DNA from: Tardiphaga sp. vice304
GTDB lineage: Bacteria > Pseudomonadota > Alphaproteobacteria > Rhizobiales > Xanthobacteraceae
Assembly (NCBI RefSeq): GCF_007018905.1
Contig: NZ_CP041402.1
Span: 3,460,001-3,524,000 of the forward strand
DNA length: 64,000 bases
Direction: 5' to 3'
Within the stretch, counting starts at the first letter, position 1. Each line of letters opens with the position of its first letter. The notes below the pieces were generated by a model. That model did not search any database and had not been told where the DNA came from. It saw only the letters and a program-made list of their open reading frames with translations. Shown piece by piece: positions 29,901 to 38,173 of the stretch. Both the position numbers and the translations under genes were made by a program.

Positions 29901-32198
29901 GTCGAAGCCGGCCTTGTCGCCCTCGGCAACGTTCTTGTCCTTGAACAGCGGTTTCACGCCGATCATCGCAGCAGAGGGCGCGACCGGCAGCACCAGCTTG
30001 CGCTCGACGGCGCGGCCGCCGGCCTCGGTCATGCGGATGAATATCTGCGCTTCCTGCGGCCGGGTCGAGGATGGCGGCTTCGGCAGGCTGACCGGGAACG
30101 TCGCCACGCCATTGGCGTCGGATTCCGGCAGATCCTCGATCGGGGTGCGCTCGTTGCTCTCGGTCTCGTCGTCGGAGACGCCGAACTGGTAACCGGCGAA
30201 TCCCGGCCGGCCCGCGGCGGGCGCGACCAAGAGGTCGCCTTCCAGCGCCAGCCCCGAGGCCGGCGCGCCATACAGGAACCGGCCATCGACCTTCAGCTCG
30301 ACCGGTTTGTCAGCAAAGATCTGCTTGTCCTTGCTGGAAATATCGAATTCGATTCGGTCGGCAACGTAATCCTCGACCATGAAGCTGGTCTCGCCGACCG
30401 TGGACCCCTTCGGATCGGTGAAGGCGCGGACCCGCCAAGTGCCGGTCGGCACCGCGGAATTCAGCGGCAGCGTCAGGCTGCGGCCGCCGGCGCCCTGGTC
30501 GGGCAATATGGCGCGGCGGAACTCGACGCCGTCCGGTCGCTCCACCACCAAGGTCAGCGGGCCGGAGGTCACGGCATTGCCCTGCCCGTCGCGCAGCAGC
30601 GCGGTGAGATACACCGTCTCGCCGGAGCGGTAGACGCCGCGCTCGGCATAGACGAAGGCGTCGGCCCCGGCCGGCACCGCGCGGCCGGAGACGCCGCGAT
30701 CCGAGAGATCGAAGGCGTTGGATTTGAGACTGAGGAAGGCGTAGTCGGCCTTCTCGCTGGTGACGGTGAGCAGCGCCGGCGACAGCCCGCCCTCGCCCTT
30801 CGCCAACCCTGCCTCGAACAGGACGTGGCCGGAATCGTCGGTCTTCTTGGTCGCCAGGATCTCGTTGTTGCGCGCGACGAGGCGAACCTCGGCGCGGCCG
30901 ACCGGCGCGGTCGAGGCCAGCGAATTGACGAAGACATGGATGCCGTCATTGCCGGAAAACGCCGTGAGGCCCATGTCGGAGACGATGAACCACTGCGTCG
31001 CCAGCGAGCCGTCTTCGTCATTGCCGCCGGCGCCCGGCCCCTTCGCCGCCGCCGTCATCACATAGACGCCGGGCTGCAGCTCGCCGATCGCCTGATCGAC
31101 CGGGAATGCCGTGGTGACGTCGGCATTCAGGGTCAGCGCCGTCGCCAGTTCGCCGCTCCACACCTTGATGCCGCGCTCGGAGCCCAGGCTGTCGAGCTGG
31201 TAACTGCTCAGCGCGGTCTGGAAGTCGCTCCCGATCACGGTGTTGATGAGGTTGCGGTCGCCGATCCGGAACACGTTGACGGTCACCGCCTGGGTGTTGA
31301 CCGAGACCAGCGGAATGCCCTTCTGGCCGGTGCGCGGCAGCACATAGGCGCGGCCGGTGAAGCGCACGAAGGGTTTGCGGTCGCGGACATAGATGTTGAA
31401 CTCGGCCGATTTCGGCAGCGTCTCCTTCACCGTCGACGGCAGGCCGGCGCGCAGATTGATGTTGTAACGCTCGCCATGCTTGAGGCCTTCGACGCAGAGC
31501 TGCTTGTCCTCGCTGGTGATCGCCGGCCGGTCACTGCCCGCCAGCGAAAGGAACGGCGCGAAATCGACGCGCTTGGCGAGGTCTTCGGAGAACTGGAAGC
31601 AGGCCCGCGGCGAGGCGGAATCCGAATCCACGGTGTAATCCAGCAGCTTGAAGCCGCGCTCGTCGCGCAGCTTCTCATATTGCCCGCGGATGTCGGCGAC
31701 CTCGCGCAGCTCCAGCGACAGCCGCAGCGTATCGAGCGCCGGGCGCTACAATTTGCGGTCGGCCATCGCGCGGCCGAGCACGGCCAGCGCCTCCGCCTCC
31801 TCGCCGGGATTGCCGGCGCGCTGATAGGCGATGTAGGCCGCGGTCGAGGCACGCTCCAGCAGGAAGGTCGTTTCGGTGGAGGTCGCCGGGCGGATCTGGA
31901 AGATCGTTTTGGCCAGCCGCAGCCAGTTGGCGCTGTCTTCCGGCGCGGTTGCCACGATCTGGCCGAGCGTGGTCAGTCCGGCGCGGGTATCGTTGCGCCG
32001 GAACGCGGCGTCGGCATCGCTGCGCAGCGTCGCCGCCGGTTTCGACACCGGCCCGGCCTCGCTCTTGATCTGCGCCTCCAGCTTGATGGCGGAATCCGCC
32101 AGGTCATCGCGCCGGAATGCCTTGTCGGCGGCCACCGCCTGCACCATCCCGAACACCAGCGCCGCGCAAAGGCTGACGGCGCGAACCAGAGCAATCAT
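26979..32198 (-). pseudogene. Alpha-2-macroglobulin family lipoprotein-like gene, interrupted by an in-frame TAG
   Basis: Bacterial alpha-2-macroglobulin (YfhM-like): a periplasmic protease trap usually encoded beside PBP1C. Start at 32198 has AGGGAG six bases upstream and a signal peptide (MIALVRAVSLCAALVFGMVQAVA). The frame would encode 1739 residues but codon 151 (31748-31746) is TAG, between DRKL and RPALDTLRL. The same frame continues without any other stop to 26979 and includes MG2-type domains, the bait region and an intact thioester motif GCSEQ (Cys1289). One base change, probably TGG to TAG, explains this. Restart at GTG codon 190 (31631) would lack a signal peptide. It could be a true pseudogene, a readthrough case or a sequencing error. 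Confidence 0.85.
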
Positions 32199-32525
32199 CG
32201 AAAACTCCCTGCACGGACGAAGACGAACGGCGTTCGGTGCGAATCGCTGTGACGAACGGACCAGAGCCGCGACCGGCTTTTCGCGCATCATGGCGTCCCC
32301 CGGTTTCGAACGCAAAGCTGATGTGTGCATTGGTCGCATGGCCACGCGACAGGTTCGCGGCGTCCGGGCGAAATCCTGGCGGAAGTTTCAGCGCGCCGGC
32401 GGGATAGGTTGGAAGCCCGGTGATTCGGCGGAGGCGTCGAGCCGGAAAGGCGCGAATCGAGGCCCGTCAGAAACCGGTCCCCGGGGGCCGAAAAGCCGGG
32501 TAAACAGCGGCAAAGCCCAGAGTAA
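32199..32525. other. Intergenic region upstream of the macroglobulin gene
   Basis: About 330 bases between the macroglobulin start and the cold-shock gene terminator. It should contain the macroglobulin promoter, but no clear -35/-10 pair, repeat or small gene was recognised. It is GC-rich and without long stems. Confidence 0.3.
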
Positions 32526-32555
32526 ACGAAAAAGCCCGCCGGTTAAGGCGGGCTT
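32526..32555 (-). terminator. Rho-independent terminator of the cold-shock gene
   Basis: Read on the minus strand, the stem GCCCGCC (32553-32547) pairs with GGCGGGC (32540-32534) around a six-base loop and is followed by a run of T. It lies 25-50 bases after the cold-shock stop codon. Confidence 0.85.
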
Positions 32556-32578
32556 GGTAACGCATCTAGGTCGAAACC

Positions 32579-32782
32579 TTAGCCGACCCGAAGGTTCTCG
32601 GCCGAGGTCTTGCCACGGTTTTCCTGCTCTTCGAAGGAGACCTTGTCGCCTTCGTTCAACGAGCTGAGGCCTGCGCGCTCAACAGCCGAGATGTGCACGA
32701 AGACATCCTTGCTGCCGTCGTCCGGCTGAATGAATCCGAAGCCCTTGGTTGCGTTGAACCACTTTACCACGCCTGTCGTCAC
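32579..32782 (-). CDS. Cold-shock protein, CspA family (67 aa)
   Basis: Single-domain nucleic-acid chaperone of the OB fold. RNP1 (KGFGFI) and RNP2 (VFVHI) are both present, in the order [33 protein letters not shown]. The GTG at 32782 is chosen because AGGAG lies seven bases upstream and because the product then has the family length of about 67-70 aa; the frame is open to an ATG at 32839, which would add 19 residues not seen in the family. It is transcribed alone and ends at a strong terminator. Confidence 0.92.
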   Translation of the reverse strand: MTTGVVKWFNATKGFGFIQPDDGSKDVFVHISAVERAGLSSLNEGDKVSFEEQENRGKTSAENLRVG

Positions 32783-33046
32783 GTTAACTCTCCTGGTTAT
32801 GTCAGAACACCCGTAGCAGGCATTCGCGCAGATAGCCAATGGCCATTTCGCGGCAGCCGGCCTGCCCGTCCGCCGCCGGCCGCCCCGCGGCCCGGTAAGG
32901 TTGACCGGTTAGTTTAACACCCGGCTTTCGTTGCGCCCTGCCGACGCCACGGTAGGTTTGGCGGCCGGGCATTCAGCCGGCCAATGGCGGCAGACCCCGG
33001 CGATCATATTGCGCCGGCGCGCCGCCTCATCCCGCAAGGTCGAGAC

Positions 33047-33235
33047 ATGATGACGAGCCAGCAGGCGCATTACCGGATCCTGAAACTGCGGCCGCACCCG
33101 ACCTGGGCGGCGATCTGGCACCTCTGGCATGTCACGCTTCCCCGCCGCTCGATCGACGGCCAGCTGCTGCGCGGCCAGGTCTGGCGCCGCCACGACGGCC
33201 GCCGCTGGATCTACAAGAAAATGGTGGAGTATTGA
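33047..33235 (+). CDS. Small hypothetical protein (62 aa)
   Basis: Basic, Trp- and His-rich short protein (HYRILKLRPHPTWAAIW ... RRHDGRRWIYKKMVEY) without a recognised domain. Start is one of two ATGs at 33047/33050 with AAGG upstream. Codon use looks like the neighbours. I recall similar short hypothetical proteins in Bradyrhizobium, but no function is known. Confidence 0.55.
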   Translation: MMTSQQAHYRILKLRPHPTWAAIWHLWHVTLPRRSIDGQLLRGQVWRRHDGRRWIYKKMVEY

Positions 33236-33395
33236 GGGGCGGTGGCACGCCGCATCTTGGCGCTCGGTATCAACTGCACACCGTCGATCTCATGATCTCT
33301 GTTTGAGATATTCAACCATGTGACGCCTCAGCATCAAGGCAGCCGCGCCAAAGGGCCGCGATAGGGATGGCTTTTTAGGCCGAGCCTAAACGATA

Positions 33396-33887
33396 TCAAG
33401 CAGGCTGTTGGGTGCTGAACGGAAGCGGATCAAACGGCCCCGAGGCTAGTTGATCGAGAATACGCTTCAGTGTCGCGACGTTGTTATCGTCTTCGGCGCT
33501 TTCGAGCGCGTCCTCCAGCACCGCGCGGATATCCTCGGCTTCGACCTTCTCCATCCCCCAGTTCGGATACAGACGCTCGCGCTTCTCTTCACTCTGGTCC
33601 AGAGCGACGATATCGTAATGGCGCGAGTCGCCATGCAGGCTTGCGATTAACTTCTGTACCTCGGCGGCGGGCCCCTCGATCCATTGGAAAAAGACGCCGC
33701 TGCCGAAAGCCAGCATTCCGGTGATGCCGTGCGCGCGGTTGTGGCGTTGGGCCCGCTCGATAATACGTCCGACCTCTAGGTCATCGACGCCGTCGGCGGC
33801 ACGGCTGCAGTAGACAAAATGATAAAGCGCAGGCAGCCCGGCATCGTCCGACTCGGCGCCGCGTGGAAAACCGATTTCGTCGAACAT
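33396..33887 (-). CDS. BLUF-domain blue-light photoreceptor (163 aa)
   Basis: Flavin-binding BLUF photoreceptor. The photocycle residues are all present with AppA-like spacing: Tyr26 (LYHFVYCSRA), Asn50 (RAQRHNRAHGITG) and Gln68 (FFQWIEG), exactly 24 and 18 residues apart, plus Trp110/Met112 (NWGM). About 50 residues follow the BLUF core (acidic, helical) with no output enzyme, so it acts through protein contacts or is a short BLUF. The frame is open to 33959; the ATG at 33887 gives a normal N-terminus, but the longer form is possible. No partner gene is adjacent; the nearest gene is tRNA-Arg. Confidence 0.9.
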   Translation of the reverse strand: MFDEIGFPRGAESDDAGLPALYHFVYCSRAADGVDDLEVGRIIERAQRHNRAHGITGMLAFGSGVFFQWIEGPAAEVQKLIASLHGDSRHYDIVALDQSEEKRERLYPNWGMEKVEAEDIRAVLEDALESAEDDNNVATLKRILDQLASGPFDPLPFSTQQPA

Positions 33888-34087
33888 AATTGAGCTCGCT
33901 CTGTCTATGTCAGGCAGGCCGTTCCGCCCGGTGGGTGAGGGGCAGGATAGCCGGTTCATCTCTCAAAATGCGGTCTTCAGTCTGCTCTGGATACGGATCT
34001 CACTGCAATGCTTCGTTTTGAAGCAAGCCTAGTCGGATCGTACCCCGGCGAGCGACGACAGGCGCCCGGGCTAGGTTCTGAAAAGAC

Positions 34088-34164
34088 TGGCGATCCCAGC
34101 AGGATTCGAACCTGCAACCCACGGAGTAGAAATCCGTTACTCTATCCAGTTGAGCTATGGGACC
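34088..34164 (-). tRNA. tRNA-Arg (anticodon TCT)
   Basis: On the minus strand the 77-base sequence folds into a complete cloverleaf: acceptor GGTCCCA/TGGGATC, D-arm GCTCAACTGGATAGAGT, anticodon stem ACGGA/TCCGT with loop TTTCTAC (anticodon TCT), T-arm GGTTCGAATCC, discriminator G and an encoded CCA end. It decodes AGA, a rare codon in high-GC genomes. Confidence 0.96.
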
Positions 34165-34432
34165 GTCGGGGTCTTCTAGCACCGCCTTCTGGAAAAATCA
34201 GCGTCCGAGCCCGGCCGGACAGCGGCTTTTCACAGGTTGCAGGCTCTTGCTCGAGGGGCGCTCGAGCGGGCGGACCTCCGCGCCGTCCGCCTCCCCCCAC
34301 GCCCGAGCCGCCACTCGGCGGCCGACGCCGGCGACGGCCCCCCGGATCCGGCCGCACCGGCCGCTTACGGCGTTCCTTAACCAAACCGCTCTACCCTCCG
34401 GCGATCCGGCCCTCGACCTGTTGGAGTATCCC

Positions 34433-34699
34433 GTGCGCCCCGTTCATCTTCTCATCATCGCCACTGCGCTGTGCTCGACCGCGGCGTCCGCCGCCGATTA
34501 TCGCGACGCGCCGTACCGCGCGCGCAGTCACCGCGCGCATGTCCATACCCATCCGGCCTATGCGATCCGCCAGGTGCCGCCGACCTATTACGTCAACGCG
34601 CCGCCGCATTATGTGCAGGATCTGCGCACCGGCGAGCCCGGCGTGTACGTCGAGCACCAGCGCAGCTTTCTCGACCAACTCTTCCCGAATTATTACTAA
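34433..34699 (+). CDS. Small secreted hypothetical protein (88 aa)
   Basis: Starts with GTG at 34433, seven bases after GGAG. The N-terminus is a signal peptide (VRPVHLLIIATALCSTAASA) followed by a mature part of about 68 residues rich in His, Tyr and Pro (YRDAPYRARSHRAHVHTHP) and ending in DQLFPNYY. No domain recognised. The His/Tyr-rich mature part suggests a periplasmic or surface protein, possibly metal-contacting, but this is a guess. Confidence 0.65.
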   Translation: MRPVHLLIIATALCSTAASAADYRDAPYRARSHRAHVHTHPAYAIRQVPPTYYVNAPPHYVQDLRTGEPGVYVEHQRSFLDQLFPNYY

Positions 34700-34706
34700 G
34701 TCCCGC

Positions 34707-34730
34707 CGGGGATGCGACATTTCATCCCCG
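34707..34730 (+). terminator. Hairpin after the small secreted protein gene
   Basis: CGGGGATG (34707-34714) and CATCCCCG (34723-34730) form a perfect eight-pair stem with an eight-base loop, eight bases after the stop codon. There is no clear T-run, so it may be a weak terminator or a 3'-end stabilising hairpin. Confidence 0.45.
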
Positions 34731-34812
34731 CCCCAGCCGCCCGCAACCCCCGCTTAACCATTTTCACCGAACGTAATCTTGGCGGTGAGTATGTCCGCAG
34801 CGGGAGTTGGTG

Positions 34813-35865
34813 ATGCGTAGGGTAGCGGTTCTGGCGGCGGGCGGCGTTCTAGCGGTGGCGGCGGTCGGGTTTGGCGCCAGCAAATTTATGTCGTCATCGG
34901 CGCCGGTCGCCAATGTGGCGGCCAAGGGCGATCAGGGCGAGTTGACCACCGGCGCGATCTCCGCGCGCTGGCCGAAGGCGGAAGCCGACAAGACCTCGGC
35001 CCCCGCCCCCACGGTTCAGCCCGCCTCGACCACGCCGTCGCGCGAAGCGCCGGCCCCGGTGCAGGCATCCTGCAACGTTCCGGGCGCGATGGGCATCTCG
35101 CGCACCGTGCAGATCGATACGACCGGCGGCCCCGGCCTCGGCCTGTCGCAATACCGCGATTATGATTTCCTGCAGCCGAGCGAAGTCGTGCTGACCTTCG
35201 ACGACGGCCCGTGGCCGGTGAACACCCCGGCCGTGCTGGCCGCGCTCGACGCGCAGTGCCTCAAGGCGGTGTTCTTCCCGGTCGGCAAGCATGCCTCCTG
35301 GCATCCCGAAATCCTCCGGCAGGTGCTGGCGCGCGGCCATACGGTCGGCGCGCATACCTGGAGCCACGTCAACCTCGCCATCAAGCCGGTGCAGGAAGCC
35401 AAGGACGAGATCGAAAAGGGTTTCAGCGCCGTCGTGCTGGCGGCCGGCCAGCCGATCTCGCCGTTCTTCCGCTTCCCGCAGCTGCGCCAGACCAAGGAAC
35501 TGACCACCTATCTCGGCGAGCGCAACGTCGCGGCGTTCTCGATCGACGTCGATTCGGAAGATTTCCGCATCCACAAGCCGGAGGTGCTGATCTCCGGCGT
35601 GATGGCCAAGCTGAAGAAAACCGGCAAGGGCATCATCCTTATGCACGACTTCCAGAAGTCGACCGCGCAGGCGCTGCCCGAGCTGCTGCGGCAGTTGCAG
35701 GCCGGCGGCTACAAGGTCGTGCACATGAAGGCCAAGGACAATTTCGTCTCGCTGCCGCAATATGACGCCGCGGTCGCCACGCTGATGCAGAGCAAGGCCG
35801 GCCCGGTGCGCAGCAGCAATGCGCGGCCCACCGCCAGCGTGATCCAGACCGTCACCACCAACTAA
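34813..35865 (+). CDS. Polysaccharide deacetylase (NodB-homology, CE4, 350 aa)
   Basis: Extracytoplasmic deacetylase acting on N- or O-acetyl groups of a polysaccharide. A signal-anchor lies at residues 1-30, then an Ala/Pro/Thr-rich linker (to about 90), then the NodB domain: TFDDGP at 128-133, the metal-binding HTWSH (His181, His185), RFPQLRQ and the catalytic-base motif region ILMHDFQKS. The ATG at 34813 follows GGGAG by six bases; TTG and GTG codons just upstream are less likely. Substrate (peptidoglycan, exopolysaccharide or chitin-like) cannot be specified. Confidence 0.88.
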   Translation: MRRVAVLAAGGVLAVAAVGFGASKFMSSSAPVANVAAKGDQGELTTGAISARWPKAEADKTSAPAPTVQPASTTPSREAPAPVQASCNVPGAMGISRTVQIDTTGGPGLGLSQYRDYDFLQPSEVVLTFDDGPWPVNTPAVLAALDAQCLKAVFFPVGKHASWHPEILRQVLARGHTVGAHTWSHVNLAIKPVQEAKDEIEKGFSAVVLAAGQPISPFFRFPQLRQTKELTTYLGERNVAAFSIDVDSEDFRIHKPEVLISGVMAKLKKTGKGIILMHDFQKSTAQALPELLRQLQAGGYKVVHMKAKDNFVSLPQYDAAVATLMQSKAGPVRSSNARPTASVIQTVTTN

Positions 35866-35944
35866 CCCCGGCGCCTTCGTAACGGCCGGTTAACCATAAA
35901 CCGGGATGATACTACCTCAAGTAGTCATCCCGGGAGGCCGTGAT

Positions 35945-36079
35945 ATGCGGTCAATTCACTGCATCACGAGATTCCTGGCGCTGCCGCTGGCGATGGCGGC
36001 GTTCCTGCTCGCCGCGCAGCAATCCGGCGGGCTGGAACTGCGCACCGCGCCGCCGGCGCAGTTCGCCAGCCTGCGTTAA
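35945..36079 (+). CDS. Very small hypothetical membrane or secreted protein (44 aa)
   Basis: ATG at 35945 preceded by GGGAGG seven bases upstream. The product has a basic start (MRSIHCITRF), a hydrophobic core (LALPLAMAAFLLAA) and a short polar tail ending QFASLR, so it is either a cleaved leader or a one-helix membrane peptide. No family recognised. The strong ribosome-binding site is the main support. Confidence 0.5.
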   Translation: MRSIHCITRFLALPLAMAAFLLAAQQSGGLELRTAPPAQFASLR

Positions 36080-36173
36080 CTGCCGCGACAGGCCCGGATT
36101 GCGGCCGTGGCAGCGACGCGCTACACCGCGCAGGCCGGTCCGCCGGCCCCTCCTCCGCACCGAGATCCCGCGC

Positions 36174-36368
36174 ATGGCCGACCTGTCGCAGTTTTCGATC
36201 CTGACGTTCCAGCGCCGTCCCGGCCTGTGGCGGGCATCGATCAGCCCCAAGGTCAGCGCCAGCAACACGATCAAGGGCAAGACGATGCTCGGCTTCGTCA
36301 CCGAGGACGATTGCGACACCGAGGAAGCCGCCGAGACCGCCGCCAAGCGCGCGATCAAGAAGCTCTGA
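36174..36368 (+). CDS. Small hypothetical protein (64 aa)
   Basis: Short soluble protein (MADLSQFSILTFQRRPGLWR ... KRAIKKL) with an acidic middle (EDDCDTEEAAETAA) and a basic C-terminal helix. It seems to match a short conserved hypothetical protein of Bradyrhizobium-like genomes, from memory. Function unknown. It is followed by an interspersed palindromic repeat. Confidence 0.6.
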   Translation: MADLSQFSILTFQRRPGLWRASISPKVSASNTIKGKTMLGFVTEDDCDTEEAAETAAKRAIKKL

Positions 36369-36396
36369 TTATTTTGAATTGAAACGGCCCATCAGC

Positions 36397-36493
36397 CCGT
36401 CATTGCGAGGCGCGAAGCGACACGGCAATCCAGAAAGCCGCAAACTCGGCAAGAGCTGGATTGCTTCGTCGCAAGGGCTCCTCGCAATGACGG
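36397..36493. repeat. Nested palindromic interspersed repeat (CGTCATTGCGAG type)
   Basis: Outer arms CCGTCATTGCGAG (36397-36409) and CTCGCAATGACGG (36481-36493) are perfect complements; inner arms GCAATCCAG (36425-36433) and CTGGATTGC (36456-36464) also pair. This is the familiar repeat found in many copies in Bradyrhizobium and relatives (recall, not searched). It is intergenic here. Confidence 0.85.
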
Positions 36494-36571
36494 CTGTGAG
36501 AGAAGCGGTTCATCTCAAGCCTATAAGCCCTCAGCAACTTCATCGCGCTCTGTCGTCACAGTGATGCGACG

Positions 36572-36605
36572 CAAAAAAAGCGCGCAGCCGGATGGCCGCG
36601 CGCTC
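36572..36605 (-). terminator. Rho-independent terminator of the FKBP gene
   Basis: On the minus strand AGCGCGC (36604-36598) pairs with GCGCGCT (36585-36579), extended by GGCC/GGC pairs around a short loop, followed by seven T. It lies about 25 bases after the FKBP stop. Confidence 0.85.
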
Positions 36606-36627
36606 GTTGGTCTCGCTGAGGTGACGT

Positions 36628-37092
36628 TTACTTGACGCCGAGCAGCTCGACGTCAAACACCAGCGTGGCATTCGGCGGGATCACGCCGCCGGCGCCGCGC
36701 GCGCCATAGCCCATGTCCGGCGGAATGATCAGCGTGCGCTTGCCGCCGACCTTCATGGTGGAGACGCCCTCGTCCCAGCCCTTGATGACGCGGGACATGC
36801 CGATCGGAAATTCGAACGGCTCGTTGCGATCGACCGAGGAGTCGAATTTCTTGCCCTTGACGCCGTTCTCATAGAGCCAGCCGGTGTAGTGCATCACGCA
36901 GGTCTGGCCCTTGGCCGGGGTCGCGCCGGTGCCGACGACGGTGTCTTCGATTTGGAGGCCTGATGCGGTGGTCATGGATTTTCCTTTGGCCTGCGCCATT
37001 GCGGTGGATTGGGAGCTGTCGATCGAAAGGGAGCCAAGTGCCACGGTCAAGGCGATGGCTGCCGCGGCGCTCGCGCGCTTAAAATGTCGCAT
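36628..37092 (-). CDS. FKBP-type peptidyl-prolyl cis-trans isomerase, secreted (154 aa)
   Basis: Periplasmic proline isomerase and folding helper. The ATG at 37092 has GGAG seven bases upstream and gives a signal peptide ([20 protein letters not shown], cut near AMAQA). The single FKBP domain is complete: [68 protein letters not shown]. Longer upstream frame lacks similarity. A terminator follows directly. Confidence 0.92.
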   Translation of the reverse strand: MRHFKRASAAAAIALTVALGSLSIDSSQSTAMAQAKGKSMTTASGLQIEDTVVGTGATPAKGQTCVMHYTGWLYENGVKGKKFDSSVDRNEPFEFPIGMSRVIKGWDEGVSTMKVGGKRTLIIPPDMGYGARGAGGVIPPNATLVFDVELLGVK

Positions 37093-37178
37093 GATGTCTC
37101 CGGGACAGGATGATCGGCGGACAGTCATGCCCCGACCGCGCGCGTCGGCGCAAGCCCCGTCATGCGGCCCACCGGGAA

Positions 37179-37367
37179 TCAGCGCAGAGCGTGCGCGGTC
37201 TCCGGGCTTCGCTCGGCCAGATGGTCGCAATAATTTTCCAGCAGTTGGGCCGCAAGGCGCGCCGCATGGTTTGGCGTCGCGTCCTCACCCGCCGCGGCGG
37301 ACATCACATCCTGCGTAAATGGTGGTTGGCGGAAGCTGCGGAAAACATGGTCTGCGGCGGCACGCAT
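37179..37367 (-). CDS. Possible small hypothetical protein (62 aa)
   Basis: ATG at 37367 has GGAG seven bases upstream and codon third positions are GC-biased like real genes here. The product ([18 protein letters not shown] ... SPETAHALR) has a central amphipathic stretch ([18 protein letters not shown]) but no recognised domain. Weakly supported; it lies just upstream of the FKBP gene. Confidence 0.35.
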   Translation of the reverse strand: MRAAADHVFRSFRQPPFTQDVMSAAAGEDATPNHAARLAAQLLENYCDHLAERSPETAHALR

Positions 37368-37710
37368 GGCGGAACTCCGGTTTCTCTAAAAACATCGCGC
37401 CCGGCCAAAGGTTCCTGATGAGACGATCGAGCATGTCATGCGGTTCATCGAATGCTCGTTTGTTCCTGGAGAACGAACAGAGGTCATATTTTACCACGCG
37501 GTCAAAGGTTAAGGAATTGCTTCCACATTCGCCCGATGACAGGCGATTGCCACGGCGCTTTTCGGGCAAGCTTGCGGAAAATCGCAGATAGTTGATGCGT
37601 TGTGACGCCATGGGCTGTAAACCGCAGCAGAGTTTGGCCGCGCCGGGTGATCGCCTGTGAGCTGCCGCGCCCGCCCCACCCCAAACGAAGAAAGCGACAA
37701 GGCCTCGTTC
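37368..37710. other. Intergenic region with one inverted repeat
   Basis: About 340 bases without a supported gene. An inverted repeat GTTTGTTC (37458-37465), CTGGA, GAACGAAC (37471-37478) with one mismatch could be a regulator site; it does not match the direct-repeat alphaproteobacterial SOS box. Confidence 0.35.
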
Positions 37711-38055
37711 ATGAGCGGATTCAAGGAACCCAGCTTCGCAGATCGCCAGAAGGCGGCCATGGAAGCCAAGAAGAACATTCTGACCAAGTTCAAGTCGCAG
37801 CCAGGTCCCGATGATCCGGCCGTGAAGGCGCGCGCCGCCGAGCGCGAAGCCCAGGCAGCCTTGCGCGCCAAGGCCAAGCTGGTCCGCGACGCCGAGAAGG
37901 CCGCGCAGAAGATTCGCGAAGCCGAACAAGCCGCCGAACAAGCCGCCCGACTGGTGCGGGAGAAGGAAGAAGCCGCCGCCGCCGAACTGGCGCTGGAAGC
38001 CGAAAAGAAGGCCGCCCGCGACGCCCGCTACGCCGCCCGCAAGAAGCGCAAGTAA
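37711..38055 (+). CDS. DUF6481-like charged helical protein (114 aa)
   Basis: Almost entirely Ala/Glu/Lys/Arg-rich, with a long heptad-like helix (residues about 45-110) ending in a basic RYAARKKRK. The start FKEPSFADRQKAAMEAK is the recognisable family part. Probably a cytoplasmic coiled-coil protein of unknown role. ATG at 37711; upstream in-frame residues are unrelated. Confidence 0.75.
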   Translation: MSGFKEPSFADRQKAAMEAKKNILTKFKSQPGPDDPAVKARAAEREAQAALRAKAKLVRDAEKAAQKIREAEQAAEQAARLVREKEEAAAAELALEAEKKAARDARYAARKKRK

Positions 38056-38065
38056 GCCATAGGAA

Positions 38066-38167
38066 GGGTGGGCAAAGCCGCGGCGCGCGGAGCGCGACGC
38101 GGCGTGCCCACCGCTTGTGAAGCTCACGAAGGTGGTGGGCACGGCGCAAGCGCGCCTTTGCCCACCC
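38066..38167. repeat. Nested palindromic interspersed repeat (GGGTGGGCAAAG type)
   Basis: Outer arms GGGTGGGCAAAG (38066-38077) and CTTTGCCCACCC (38156-38167) pair perfectly; inner arms GTGCCCACC (38104-38112) and GGTGGGCAC (38134-38142) pair as well. It separates two convergent genes, ends six bases before the mvaB stop and may double as a terminator. I recall this as another common Bradyrhizobium-type repeat. Confidence 0.8.
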
Positions 38168-38173
38168 TACGGC

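Noticed and set aside
27243..32252. A 1669-codon open frame on the plus strand opposite the macroglobulin gene
   Set aside because: It is the antisense shadow of a high-GC gene: composition is Arg/His/Gly-rich without any domain, while the minus strand shows clear macroglobulin motifs.
34088..34164. tRNA-Arg as the integration site of the prophage
   Set aside because: The tRNA lies about 13 kb from the integrase with ordinary host genes between; no integrase or partial tRNA copy is next to it.
37319..37591. A 90-codon plus-strand frame
   Set aside because: No ribosome-binding site, mixed codon use and no recognisable protein features.
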